Part shown: positions 17,820 to 28,066 of the stretch, piece by piece
Position numbering within the stretch: the first letter of the stretch is position 1
Layout of the letters: each line of letters opens with the position of its first letter
NCBI RefSeq assembly: GCF_004803755.1
Contig: NZ_CP032311.1
Span: 432,501 to 496,500 of the forward strand
Length of the DNA: 64,000 nucleotides
From: Pseudomonas sp. DG56-2
GTDB lineage: Bacteria > Pseudomonadota > Gammaproteobacteria > Pseudomonadales > Pseudomonadaceae
Reading direction: 5' to 3'
Program-made: the position numbers and the translations under genes
Notes under the pieces: generated by a model
The model's input: only the letters and a program-made list of their open reading frames with translations
Database searches by the model: none
Told to the model about the DNA's origin: nothing

Positions 17820-18440
17820 GTGGATGTTCTGGAATTCGCTCAGTGCCTTTCTTATGTAGAGCTAATCAAACAGAAGAAAAGCACGTTTGAGATGCTTTTG
17901 CCTTACGGTGGGGCGCTGATTGGTGTGGTCGTGGGTTTTGTTATTAACGTGATTCGTGACAAAATTAAAGACAAGACCTCAAACGCTAAAAAGATAATAT
18001 GCGTTGATGAGGAGGTTCATCGGCTCAGAAATTTATTTGAAGTTTGCGCGTCTGAAAGCATGAATGTAATTCTCTCCATTTACAAGGGAGGGAAGCCCAG
18101 TAGCACTCGACTACCACCTGGATACAAGGCGCCCTTGCTAAAAGAATTTTTCCCTCAGGTAGCTTTAAAGTACTCTGTAAATGAAAGGTATTATCTGAAG
18201 GAGTTGCTCTCTCACACCAAGAAAGTGGAACACTTATCGGAGAAGCTTATTGCCTCCGAGGCAGGTGTTCCGATGTTTATGGCAGCGCTGGAGACTTTAG
18301 AGGCTAGCGCGTATTGCGTTGGGGTTTGTGATTTATTCTATAAAGAACCCTCTCGGGGTGAGGTGCCGGATTTACTCAAAAACCTAGGGTTTGACGATGA
18401 GCAAATCGATATATATAACAAGTCTAACTCGTATGAGTGA
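17820..18440 (+). CDS. Single-pass membrane protein paired with the DUF4209 gene, about 206 aa
   Basis: Not recognised. I prefer the GTG at 17820, 9 bases after AGGAG; a TTG two codons earlier at 17814 is only 3 bases from it. One membrane segment, around YGGALIGVVVGFVINVI (roughly residues 26-45), is followed by a Lys-rich helix and a 150-residue soluble, mostly helical tail ending in acidic residues. The ribosome-binding site overlaps the stop of the upstream gene, which implies coupled expression. In two-gene modules of this type the membrane partner may anchor, sense or restrain the effector, but nothing in the sequence shows which. Confidence 0.75.
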   Translation: MDVLEFAQCLSYVELIKQKKSTFEMLLPYGGALIGVVVGFVINVIRDKIKDKTSNAKKIICVDEEVHRLRNLFEVCASESMNVILSIYKGGKPSSTRLPPGYKAPLLKEFFPQVALKYSVNERYYLKELLSHTKKVEHLSEKLIASEAGVPMFMAALETLEASAYCVGVCDLFYKEPSRGEVPDLLKNLGFDDEQIDIYNKSNSYE

Positions 18441-18457
18441 GCTGGACTTTATAATGC

Positions 18458-19111
18458 CTATAAGGTGATTTCTTTAAGTGTAATTCCAAGTACTTGGGTC
18501 TGGGTTGATGCTGTACTAAAATAACTAGAATTATTAGGAGTTGGCGTAGGTCCATGTGTGTGGCCAGCGAGCTGTGCATTCATCTGTTGCACCAAGTCGA
18601 GAAGATCACACACGACCTTCAATAAATTCACTCCCTCGGACCCTATCCAAGTCTTAGGTGCCTGGAGCTGCTGACTGATTTTGACCACGCTGCGGCGCAG
18701 GCCCTGGATCTGCTCCTGCATATCCCCGCCGACTGTTGCGTTGTGCTTCTGGCCGACCACCAGGTTGAAGTCGCGGCCTGTGGCCTGGTGCAGATCGTCC
18801 ACAGCAGCCAGGCTGGCCGATCCCCCGGAAAGCAGCTTGAGTGCTCCCAGAGCCTCGATCTTCTTCACCCCACCCACTGACTCGGTCGAATGGTCGTCCA
18901 CGTTCCTGGTGTGGCTCTGGAAGCGCTCGGTGTTGTTCATGGCCTCCACCTCTCGCTCGATCGCCTTATCTTGAATCTTTCCATCAGTCTGGCGGAGCCA
19001 GTTACCGTCGGCGTCGACACGTTGCTGGCAGGCCTCACTGTGCTGCCAGACCTGATCGCCTTTCGGCACCCGGGGCAGACTCAGCCCGTGCGGCAGAATC
19101 TGCTGAATGAA
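18458..19111 (-). pseudogene. Phage baseplate spike (gpV/VgrG-like) C-terminal remnant
   Basis: About 218 codons of recognisable sequence: LPRVPKGDQVWQHSEACQQR, DGNWLRQTDGKIQDKAIERE, a repetitive Gly/Val-rich beta-helix stretch (GALKLLSGGSASLAAV, GRDFNLVVGQKHNATVGGDM), then DLLDLVQQMNAQLAGHTHGP. This is the C-terminal part of a phage baseplate or spike protein; the N-terminal domains are missing. The open frame runs on to 19321, but beyond about 19111-19130 it is antisense to the recombinase, so the gene is broken at that junction. Exact 5' limit is uncertain. Confidence 0.72.
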
Positions 19112-19934
19112 AGGCTTGTGCGGCAGGCCACAAACGCTCAAGACAGGTGATTCAAGGCGGGATCTGCTGTTGTTGATGGTCGAGCGTATGGGCAACCCGA
19201 AGGCCTCGGCGTTCAACGCATCCCACTTTGCAACGTACCGGGCCGAGCGTGCTGCAGGCATGCACTCGCGATACACGAAAGCGGGGCAACCAGGCCGGCC
19301 TGTGAGCGCCAATATGCTCAATCATGAGCTGGCCTATCTGAGGGCGGTGTTCAACGAACTGGAGCGGTTAGGGGAGTGGCACGCACCGAATCCGTTAGCG
19401 AATGTGCGGGGGTTGAAGTTCGATGAGGTTGAGATGGTGTACCTCCTTTCGGATCAAATCGGCCTCCTGTTGGACAAGCTCCAGGAGCTGGGGGGCGATG
19501 CTCGTCTGATCTCGGAGGTTTGTTTGGCCACCGGTGCGCGTTGGGGGGAAGCTGAGAAGCTGCAGCCGCGTCAAGTCCGCAAGGGGCTTGTGCACTACAG
19601 CAAAACTAAGTCGAGTAAAAATCGCTCGGTACCAGTGGCCCCTGATCTGGAAAAACGCCTTCAACAAGCGCTTCCATTCAAAGACAGCTACGAGACTTTC
19701 CGCCGGGCTGTCGATGCTATTGAACTGGATCTGCCCGCAGGCCAGCTAACGCATGTGTTACGGCATACTTTTGCGAGTCATTACATGACGAACGGTGGTG
19801 ATATCCTCACCTTGCAGCGGGTGCTAGGTCACGCCACCCTTGCGATGACTCAGAAATACGCACATTTCAGCCCAGGTCACTTGGCTGACGTAGTGAATCT
19901 GAATCCACTTTCCAATCAGCAGAGAGGCTCCTGA
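19107..19934 (+). pseudogene. Tyrosine recombinase (phage integrase) lacking its N-terminal domain
   Basis: 275 residues. The catalytic set is complete: Arg145 (ATGARWGE), a Lys in the [14 protein letters not shown] beta-hairpin, His216 and Arg219 ([12 protein letters not shown]), His242 (LGHATLAMT) and nucleophile Tyr251. The core-binding domain ([20 protein letters not shown]) is present, but the 60-75-residue N-terminal part usual in phage integrases of this type is absent. Recognisable homology begins near [14 protein letters not shown] (about 19131), next to the baseplate remnant on the other strand. It lies 290 bp inside the right attachment repeat, facing the tRNA, as expected for the element's own integrase. 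It might still be expressed from the ATG at 19107, but the lack of an arm-binding domain suggests loss of function. Confidence 0.75.
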
Positions 19935-20125
19935 TGAGCAAGTTTGTCTCGATCGTAGATAGAAACGAACAAAAACACGTTATTAACATCGACCACATTA
20001 CGACGTTGAACCCCTACAGCAATGATTGGCTGCAAGGTGCTGTCATTCACTTGAAGAGCGGCACTTCGATCTATTTGAACCCTATCCCAGGTCAAGATCT
20101 GCGAGATTTTCTTTTGTCTCTGTGA
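19934..20125 (+). CDS. Small hypothetical protein downstream of the integrase, 63 aa
   Basis: Not recognised. MSKFVSIVDRNEQKHVINID begins a short beta-rich protein with NDWLQGAVIHLKSGTSIYLN; no membrane segment or helix-turn-helix. Its ATG overlaps the integrase stop by one base (TGATG), with GGCTCC-type upstream sequence but no good ribosome-binding site, so translation would be coupled. Short ORFs directly after int genes are common in small prophage-like elements. Confidence 0.6.
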   Translation: MSKFVSIVDRNEQKHVINIDHITTLNPYSNDWLQGAVIHLKSGTSIYLNPIPGQDLRDFLLSL

Positions 20126-20129
20126 AGGA

Positions 20130-20147
20130 GTGGACATTTTGTGGACA
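20130..20147 (+). repeat. Right paired GTGGAC repeat, candidate recombinase arm site
   Basis: GTGGAC-atttt-GTGGACA, matching 14778-14795 at 17 of 18 bases in the same orientation, 72 bp inside the right attachment repeat. A weak inverted relative (ATGGACGTTTC on the minus strand) lies near 20162-20172. Confidence 0.55.
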
Positions 20148-20191
20148 GTTTAATGTTTTGAAACGTCCATGAAGCGACAGTCAGAAACGTG

Positions 20192-20214
20192 AAAGCCGCG
20201 CAATGCGCGGCTTT
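20192..20214 (-). terminator. Element-borne hairpin downstream of the tRNA
   Basis: AAAGCCGCGC-att-GCGCGGCTTT on the minus strand, 6 bases after the tRNA CCA end. It nearly copies the displaced host terminator at 14606-14632 but its T tract is short, so it may terminate less well. Confidence 0.6.
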
Positions 20215-20219
20215 CTGTT

Positions 20220-20296
20220 TGGTGGGCCCACACGGACTTGAACCGTGGACCAAAGGATTATGAGTCCTCTGCTCTAACCAACTGAGCTATAGGCCC
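20220..20296 (-). tRNA. tRNA with CAU anticodon, probably tRNA-Ile2 (lysidine type)
   Basis: 77 nt including an encoded CCA. On the minus strand: acceptor GGGCCTA with TGGGCCC, D-arm GCTCAGTTGGTTAGAGC, anticodon stem GAGGA/TCCTT with loop CTCATAA, variable TGGTC, T-arm CACGG-TTCAAGT-CCGTG, discriminator A. The CAU anticodon fits Met or Ile2; the GGACTCATAATCC and TTGGTC segments resemble E. coli ileX, so Ile2 (C34 changed to lysidine by TilS) is favoured. Its 3' half is the right attachment repeat (20220-20267) and was probably supplied by the element. Confidence 0.9.
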
Positions 20297-20309
20297 CAGT
20301 GGTCGCGGA

Positions 20310-23300
20310 TTATAACGAGGGTTTGCGGGCTGTGCCATCCGAAAGATCCGAAACTGCTATACGAAGAAACGTTGTGGCGAATTCGTCGGCTGCTAATGGC
20401 AGGCTGATGATGTAGCCCTGGATCTGTTCGCAGCCTTCGGCGGTGAGGAATCGTTGCTGGGCCAGGTTCTCGACGCCTTCGGCGATGATGGTCAATTGCA
20501 TGCTGCGTCCCAGGGCGATGATGGCTCGGGCGATGGCGGCATCGTGGGGGTCATCTGGTAGCCCGCGAATGAACGACTGGTCGATCTTGAGGATGTCCAG
20601 CGGCAGGCGCTTGAGGTAACTCAGGGAGGAGTAGCCTGTGCCGAAGTCATCAATGGCCAGTTGTACGCCCAGGTGTTTGAGTTGATGGAGGATGGCCAAG
20701 GCTTCTTCAGCCTGGCTCATGATGAAGTTTTCGGTGATCTCCAGTTGCAGGTCGCCGGCTTTGAGTTGATGGGTCTTCAACAGTTGCTCGATACGCTTGA
20801 TCAGGCTTGGTTGGCGAAGTTGGGCGCCGGCGAGGTTGACCGACAAGGGGCCGAACGGCAGGTAATGTTTTTTCCAGGCCTGCATCTGCTGGCAGGCTTT
20901 TTCCAGGACCCAATCTCCCAATTGCAGGATCATGCCGTTTTCTTCGGCCAGGGCGATGAAGTGCTCAGGCGGGACTTCACCAAACAGCGGATGGGTCCAG
21001 CGAATCAGTGCTTCGGCGCCAACAAGACTCTGAGTTTTCAGGCTGAACTTTGGTTGGAAGTTTAGGCTCAGCTCGTTACGCTCGATTGCCCGGCGCAGTT
21101 CATGCTCCAGGGCGATGCGTTCACTGGCCTGGGCGGTCAGGTCGCGGGTGTAGGATTCCACCCTATTGCGCCCCTTGGCTTTGGATCGATACATCGCTGC
21201 GTCGGCGTTGCGGATCAGAGAAGCAACGTCGCTGCCGTCCTGCGGGTAGAGGCTGGTGCCGATGCTGGCGCTGGTAAAAAACTCGTGTTCGCCGGCCTGG
21301 AAAGGAGCGCTGAAGCAGGCCAGCAACTTGTTGGCAATGTGGCTTGCATCGCTAGGTTGATGCAGACCGGGCAAGAGAATGATGAACTCGTCACCGCCCA
21401 GTCGGGCCACGGTGTCGATGTCTCGAACCTGTTCTTTCAGGCGCTGGGCAATACCTTTTAGCAGCAGGTCACCGACGGGATGGCCCAGGCTGTCGTTGAT
21501 GTGTTTGAAGCGGTCCAGGTCGAGGAACAATACGGCTCCCTGGCGTTTGGAGGTCTGCGCGCAGGTAAGGGCGGCTTGCAGTCGGCTTTCGAACAGGGTG
21601 CGGTTTGGCAATCCGGTCAGCGGATCATGGTGCGCCTGGTAGTCGAGTTTCGCCTGGGCATGCTTGAGGCTCGAGATGTCGGCAAATACCGCGACGAAAT
21701 GGGTGATGACCCGCTCGTTGTTGCGCACGGCACTGATAGTCAGCCAGCTAGGGTACAGCTCGCCATTTTTGCGGCGGTTCTGGATTTCGCCTTGCCAATG
21801 CCCTTCAGCGGTCAACTGGTGCCACATCGACACGTAAAACGCGCTGTCGTGTTGGCCCGAGGCGAGCAGGCGTGGCGTTTGCCCCAGGGCTTCGAACTCG
21901 CTGTACCCGGTTATTTCGCTGAAGGCCCTGTTCACGGCGCTGATGTGCTGGTCGGTGTCGGTGATCAGCACACCCTCAGCAGTGTTCTCGAACACCGTTG
22001 CGGCCAGTTGCAGTTTTTCCTGCATCAGGTGGCGCTCGGTGATGTCCCGGGCGATGGTCAGCATGCAGTCTTCACTGCCGATCGGTAAGGGGCGGGCAGA
22101 TAGTTCACACAGGCGGATCTGCCCGTCACTGCGTCGGATATGACAACTGAAATCCCGCACGAAGCCGTCTTTTTTCAGCAGTTCCAGCAGCCGGCGACGT
22201 TCGTTGAGGTCTACCCATATACCCAGGTCCAGGGAAGTGTGATCCAGCGACATGCGACTGTCGAAACCGGTCAGGCGGCAAAATCCGTCGTTTACCTCGA
22301 GCAGCATGCCGTCACGTTGGCGCGAGAGCAGCAGGCCATCGGGCGATGCGTGGAATGCCTTGGCAAATTTTTCTTCGGAGGTTTGCAGCTGCTCCTGGGT
22401 TTCCTTGAGCTGACTGATATCACGCACGGCCACCACCAGCGCAGGTGTGCTGTCGAGCTCGAACGTTTCTGCCGATATCAGGCCGGTGAACAGCTGGCCG
22501 TTGCTGCGACGGAACAGCGTTTCCAGGTTGCGGATGCTACCTGACTGCAAGCGCAGCAGTAGCCCGGGGCCGATGCCATTGGTCCCCCAAATGTTCAGGT
22601 CCGTGGTTGTACGCCCGATTACCTCTGCTGCACTCAGGCCGATTTGCTCTTCAAATGCTTCATTGACCTCCAGCAAGCAGCCGTCGCTGAGGCGGGCAAT
22701 CAAAAGGATGTCCGGGCACTGCTGGAAAACGGAGGCAAATTTCTGCTCGGAGAGACGCAGGGCATCTTCGGCGTTCTTGGTTTCGCTGATATCAATCATC
22801 AGCCCGCGCATTACTGGCTTGTGTCCATGCTCGATCAGGCTGACGATGTCGCGCACCCAAAGGCTACGGCCGTCGGCACGAATGACCCTGTATTCGAGGC
22901 TGTGGTCGCGTCCGGCAGCAGTTTCAGTGTCGCAGTAGGCCTGCGCCCAAAGTGCATCGTCGGGATGAATGATGCTGCGCCAGAAGCCCGGACGTAGCCA
23001 TTGGCCCAGCGGATACCCAAGCAGATCCTCCGCGTGGGGTGAGACGTAGCTGTACTTGAAGTCATTGGCGTCAGCTTCCCAGGCGATTGCCGACAGGCTT
23101 TCGATAAGGCCCCGATAATGGTATTCGCTGCTGCGCAACTCCTGCTCCAGGGCGATACGTCGGGAAATTTCGGAGCTCAACCGCCGATTGACCCGAATCA
23201 CCGCCAGCAACAGGGCGACCAGCAACAAGATGCCGGGTAGTCCGTAGATCAATAAGTCAGTCCAGAAGGTCCGATGGTCGAGCACCTTGCCAACCCATCG

Positions 23301-24053
23301 CTCCTGAATATCGCTGACTTCACCCGCACTCATGTCTGCCATGACTTTATCGAGGATACCGACGAGGATTTTCTGTTCTCGAGGTACCGCCATAGCCAAT
23401 TGATATCGGTAAGAGGTGTCGCCGCTTACATACAGCCCATCGAGCTTGAGCTGGCGCAAGCTCCAGATACTTGATGCCAGATCGCCAACAACGGCATCCA
23501 CTTCATCGATGGCCAGGGCCTGCAGTGCGGAATTGACGTTAGGCATCGCGACCAGGTTCAGGTCGGGATGATGGCTGCGCAGCAATTCATGGGGGGCATA
23601 GTTTTCTACAACGGCCACTTTCAGCCCATAGAGGTCGTTGAGTTTGCGCGGCTGTGGGCCACCCTTATGGGCCAGAATGACGATTGGGAAATCCAGGTAG
23701 GGACGGGTGAAGGCCAGGAAATTCTGGCGTTCCGGTGTCGACATGATGCCGGGGAGCAGATCCAGTTTGTTCTGTTTGGCCTGTTCCAGCACAGCCGTCC
23801 AGGTGGCCGGCTCGACCAACTTGAAGGTTATGTCCAGCCGCTCTTGAAACAGAGCAATGTAGTCGGCAGCCAATCCCTGGTAGCGACCCTCCTGGTCGCG
23901 GTATTCAAACGGTGGCCAGGATGCGTCGACGCCTAGGCGCAGCTGAGGGTGGGCGCTGAGCCAGGCTTTTTCTTCCTCTGTCAGGGTCAAGGCGCCGGCC
24001 GTTGTGCTCCAAATCAGTTGGAACACCAACAGAAGGGCCGGCATTTTGGGCAT
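20310..24053 (-). CDS. Periplasmic-sensing PAS/GGDEF/EAL cyclic-di-GMP protein, 1247 aa
   Basis: Inner-membrane hybrid. A signal peptide (about 1-22) is followed by a family 3 solute-binding domain (about 25-260: LRLGVDASWPPFEYRDQEGR), one membrane helix (about 266-290), four PAS/PAC units (about 305-805), GGDEF and EAL. The synthase motif RLGGDEFIILL is intact, with a product-inhibition RxxD (RDID) five residues before it. The phosphodiesterase motif is intact (GAEALIRW, with DDFGTGYSSLSYLK). Both activities are therefore possible; net direction cannot be predicted. The binding domain suggests control by an amino-acid-like ligand in the periplasm. It stands alone between the tRNA and rpoD. 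Confidence 0.93.
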   Translation of the reverse strand: MPKMPALLLVFQLIWSTTAGALTLTEEEKAWLSAHPQLRLGVDASWPPFEYRDQEGRYQGLAADYIALFQERLDITFKLVEPATWTAVLEQAKQNKLDLLPGIMSTPERQNFLAFTRPYLDFPIVILAHKGGPQPRKLNDLYGLKVAVVENYAPHELLRSHHPDLNLVAMPNVNSALQALAIDEVDAVVGDLASSIWSLRQLKLDGLYVSGDTSYRYQLAMAVPREQKILVGILDKVMADMSAGEVSDIQERWVGKVLDHRTFWTDLLIYGLPGILLLVALLLAVIRVNRRLSSEISRRIALEQELRSSEYHYRGLIESLSAIAWEADANDFKYSYVSPHAEDLLGYPLGQWLRPGFWRSIIHPDDALWAQAYCDTETAAGRDHSLEYRVIRADGRSLWVRDIVSLIEHGHKPVMRGLMIDISETKNAEDALRLSEQKFASVFQQCPDILLIARLSDGCLLEVNEAFEEQIGLSAAEVIGRTTTDLNIWGTNGIGPGLLLRLQSGSIRNLETLFRRSNGQLFTGLISAETFELDSTPALVVAVRDISQLKETQEQLQTSEEKFAKAFHASPDGLLLSRQRDGMLLEVNDGFCRLTGFDSRMSLDHTSLDLGIWVDLNERRRLLELLKKDGFVRDFSCHIRRSDGQIRLCELSARPLPIGSEDCMLTIARDITERHLMQEKLQLAATVFENTAEGVLITDTDQHISAVNRAFSEITGYSEFEALGQTPRLLASGQHDSAFYVSMWHQLTAEGHWQGEIQNRRKNGELYPSWLTISAVRNNERVITHFVAVFADISSLKHAQAKLDYQAHHDPLTGLPNRTLFESRLQAALTCAQTSKRQGAVLFLDLDRFKHINDSLGHPVGDLLLKGIAQRLKEQVRDIDTVARLGGDEFIILLPGLHQPSDASHIANKLLACFSAPFQAGEHEFFTSASIGTSLYPQDGSDVASLIRNADAAMYRSKAKGRNRVESYTRDLTAQASERIALEHELRRAIERNELSLNFQPKFSLKTQSLVGAEALIRWTHPLFGEVPPEHFIALAEENGMILQLGDWVLEKACQQMQAWKKHYLPFGPLSVNLAGAQLRQPSLIKRIEQLLKTHQLKAGDLQLEITENFIMSQAEEALAILHQLKHLGVQLAIDDFGTGYSSLSYLKRLPLDILKIDQSFIRGLPDDPHDAAIARAIIALGRSMQLTIIAEGVENLAQQRFLTAEGCEQIQGYIISLPLAADEFATTFLRIAVSDLSDGTARKPSL

Positions 24054-24150
24054 ATCGGCCTCGTCACACAGGTGAACTGATTCGAGTGTAGACGGGCATT
24101 TCTACGATAGGGTGTGGCGAGGGGATGAAAAAGAGTGGTTTGCACAAAAG

Positions 24151-24176
24151 AAAAACCCCGGACTGGGCCGGGGTTT
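24151..24176 (-). terminator. Terminator after rpoD
   Basis: On the minus strand AAACCCCGGC-ccagt-CCGGGGTTTTTC forms an 8-9 bp stem with a T run, 5-30 bases after the rpoD stop. It closes the rpsU-dnaG-rpoD series. Confidence 0.88.
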
Positions 24177-24180
24177 GTCA

Positions 24181-26028
<1,848 letters not shown>

Positions 26029-26095
26029 AACACCCTATCCACTGAAGGTCTTGGCGGGCAAAAAACAAGCCGAGGATTATACCCGAGCTAGGACC

Positions 26096-28066
26096 TCACG
26101 CGCCAGTTGAGGTCGGGGTTTGTGCGTGAACATTCCGGCTTAACAGGTCGCGCAGCTGATTTTTTTCCTCTGCGCTCAACTCACTTTGACGTGCTTTCCT
26201 GAGCAGATGTTCCAGGCTTCGCTCGCGTTGGCGAGCTGACAAGCTAGTTATAGTGTCGAAAAACTGTTGTTCAAGGTTGTCGGCATCGATTAGCCATTCC
26301 TTTTCAGCCAGTGCGCGTAGCAAGCGGCCTTGTTCAGTGCCGTGCCAGCGTGCAATCAGCTGTAGTGAGCGTAGCTCAGGATTCTTTTGCAACGCCTCCA
26401 GCAAGGCCACCAGCAGTTGGGCGTAGACATGTTCTTCCGCTGCGAAATGGCCAGCATCCTCGACCTTTTTGGCTAGCTGCGGGTGGTGTAGCAAGGTGCG
26501 CAGGGCGCTCAAGGTCGGAGGTTCTACCGAGGTTGGTACGCGCGGTGGTGCATCCTGGCGTTGGCCGTTACGCTCCCACGGCTTGCCTTTTTTGTCCCAT
26601 GGCTTGCCTTCCCACTTCTTCTTGCCTCCCTTGCTTGGCGTCCACTGTTGTTGCACTGGCGTGTAGTCGGGCTGGTGGAAGTCGCCGTAGTCGGGGTTGT
26701 AGTCGGGAATGGCATCGTAATCGATGCCAGGGTCGTAGCTTGGCGGCGCTTCGGCAGGAGCGCTGTGACTCAGTTGCTCGACCTGGTGATTATCCAGGCC
26801 GGTGATTTCCTTGAGCCGATTGCGCATCAATGCGCGTAGGTTGGCCCCCGGCACTTTTTCGATCAACGGTGCTGCCAGCGTTGCCATGTGCGCCTTGCCC
26901 TCAAGTGAGCGAGGGTCGGCTTCTTCGGTCAACTGCTGGAAAAAGTAGTCGGCCAAGGGCTGGGCATGCTGGTTGATTCGAGCGCGAAACGCATCGGTGC
27001 CTTCCGCGCGAATAAGGGTGTCTGGGTCTTCGCCCTCGGGCAGGAACAAAAAGCGTGCTTTGCGACCGTCCTGCAAACTCGAGAGGGTGGCTTCCAGGGC
27101 GCGCCAGGCAGCATTGCGCCCTGCCTGATCGCCGTCGAAGCAGAACAGCACGCTGGGCACAACGCGAAAAAGACGCTTGAGGTGTTCTTCGCTTGTGGCT
27201 GTGCCGAGTGTTGCTACCGCATTGCGCAGGCCTTGCTGGGCCAGGGCGATAACGTCCATGTAGCCTTCGACCACGATGATTTCATCGAGGTTGCGGTTGA
27301 ATTTTCGTGCCTCGTACAGGCCATACAGCTCTTGGCCTTTGTGAAACACGGGTGTTTCCGGGGAGTTCAGGTACTTGGGCTTGTCGTCGCCGAGCACCCG
27401 ACCACCAAATGCGATAACCCGGCCACGACTGTCGCGAATCGGAAACATGACCCGGTCACGGAAGCGGTCGTAGCGCTTGCCTGACTCAGCGTTCTCGATC
27501 AGCAGGCCGGCATCGATCATGGCCTTTTGTTGTAGTGTGTCGCTGCTCAAGTGCTTGAACAGGTTATCCCAGCCTGGCGGGGCGTAGCCCAGACCGAAAT
27601 CTCGAGCGATCTCGCCGGACAGCCCGCGGCCTTTGAGGTACTCCACGGCTGAGCGGCGTGTCGGGTGGCTTTTCAAGGCCTGACGATAAAATTCGCCAGC
27701 CGCTTCCAGCAGCGGATAAAGCGGAGAGTCGGTGGGTTGCCGAGGCTTGTGCCCGCGACCACCTTCTTCGCGAGGTACTTCCATGCCGGCGGCCTTGGCC
27801 AGTTCCTCGACGGCCTGGGGGAAGTCCAGGTTGTCGTGGTCCATGATGAAGCCCAAGGCATTGCCCCCCGCGCCGCAGCCGAAGCAGTAATAAAACTGCT
27901 TGTCGGGGCTCACGCTGAACGACGGGGTTTTTTCCTTGTGGAACGGGCAACAGGCTGTGAGGTTTTTGCCTGCTTTTTTCAGTTGCACGCGCGAGCTCAC
28001 CACGTCGACGATGTCGGTGCGGTTGAGGAGGTCGTCGATGAAACTTTGGGGAATCAGCCCGGCCAT
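26096..28066 (-). CDS. dnaG: DNA primase DnaG
   Basis: 656 residues. The N-terminal CHC2 zinc ribbon is shown by CCPFHKEKTPSFSVSP and FYYCFGCGAGG. The catalytic TOPRIM core has IIVEGYMDVIALAQ and CFDGDQAGRNAAWRALEAT. A Pro/Lys/Trp-rich linker (about 430-500) leads to the C-terminal DnaB-interacting helicase-binding domain. It makes RNA primers for replication. It lies between rpsU and rpoD, the conserved macromolecular-synthesis arrangement. Confidence 0.98.
   Translation of the reverse strand: MAGLIPQSFIDDLLNRTDIVDVVSSRVQLKKAGKNLTACCPFHKEKTPSFSVSPDKQFYYCFGCGAGGNALGFIMDHDNLDFPQAVEELAKAAGMEVPREEGGRGHKPRQPTDSPLYPLLEAAGEFYRQALKSHPTRRSAVEYLKGRGLSGEIARDFGLGYAPPGWDNLFKHLSSDTLQQKAMIDAGLLIENAESGKRYDRFRDRVMFPIRDSRGRVIAFGGRVLGDDKPKYLNSPETPVFHKGQELYGLYEARKFNRNLDEIIVVEGYMDVIALAQQGLRNAVATLGTATSEEHLKRLFRVVPSVLFCFDGDQAGRNAAWRALEATLSSLQDGRKARFLFLPEGEDPDTLIRAEGTDAFRARINQHAQPLADYFFQQLTEEADPRSLEGKAHMATLAAPLIEKVPGANLRALMRNRLKEITGLDNHQVEQLSHSAPAEAPPSYDPGIDYDAIPDYNPDYGDFHQPDYTPVQQQWTPSKGGKKKWEGKPWDKKGKPWERNGQRQDAPPRVPTSVEPPTLSALRTLLHHPQLAKKVEDAGHFAAEEHVYAQLLVALLEALQKNPELRSLQLIARWHGTEQGRLLRALAEKEWLIDADNLEQQFFDTITSLSARQRERSLEHLLRKARQSELSAEEKNQLRDLLSRNVHAQTPTSTGA

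Larger units (their letters stand above)
14638..20267. mobile_element. Small integrated element (tRNA-targeted genomic island), about 5.6 kb
   Basis: Bounded by a 48-bp direct repeat (14638-14685 and 20220-20267) covering the 3' half of a tRNA gene including CCA and anticodon. It contains a tyrosine recombinase lacking its N-terminus, a small ORF after it, a phage baseplate remnant, two single-pass membrane proteins and a DUF4209-like protein. Base composition in 15.9-18.4 kb is visibly AT-richer than the host genes on either side. Matching GTGGAC-type repeats lie just inside both ends. It seems to be a decayed satellite or prophage remnant that kept its cargo. Excision competence is doubtful because the recombinase is truncated. 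Confidence 0.85.
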
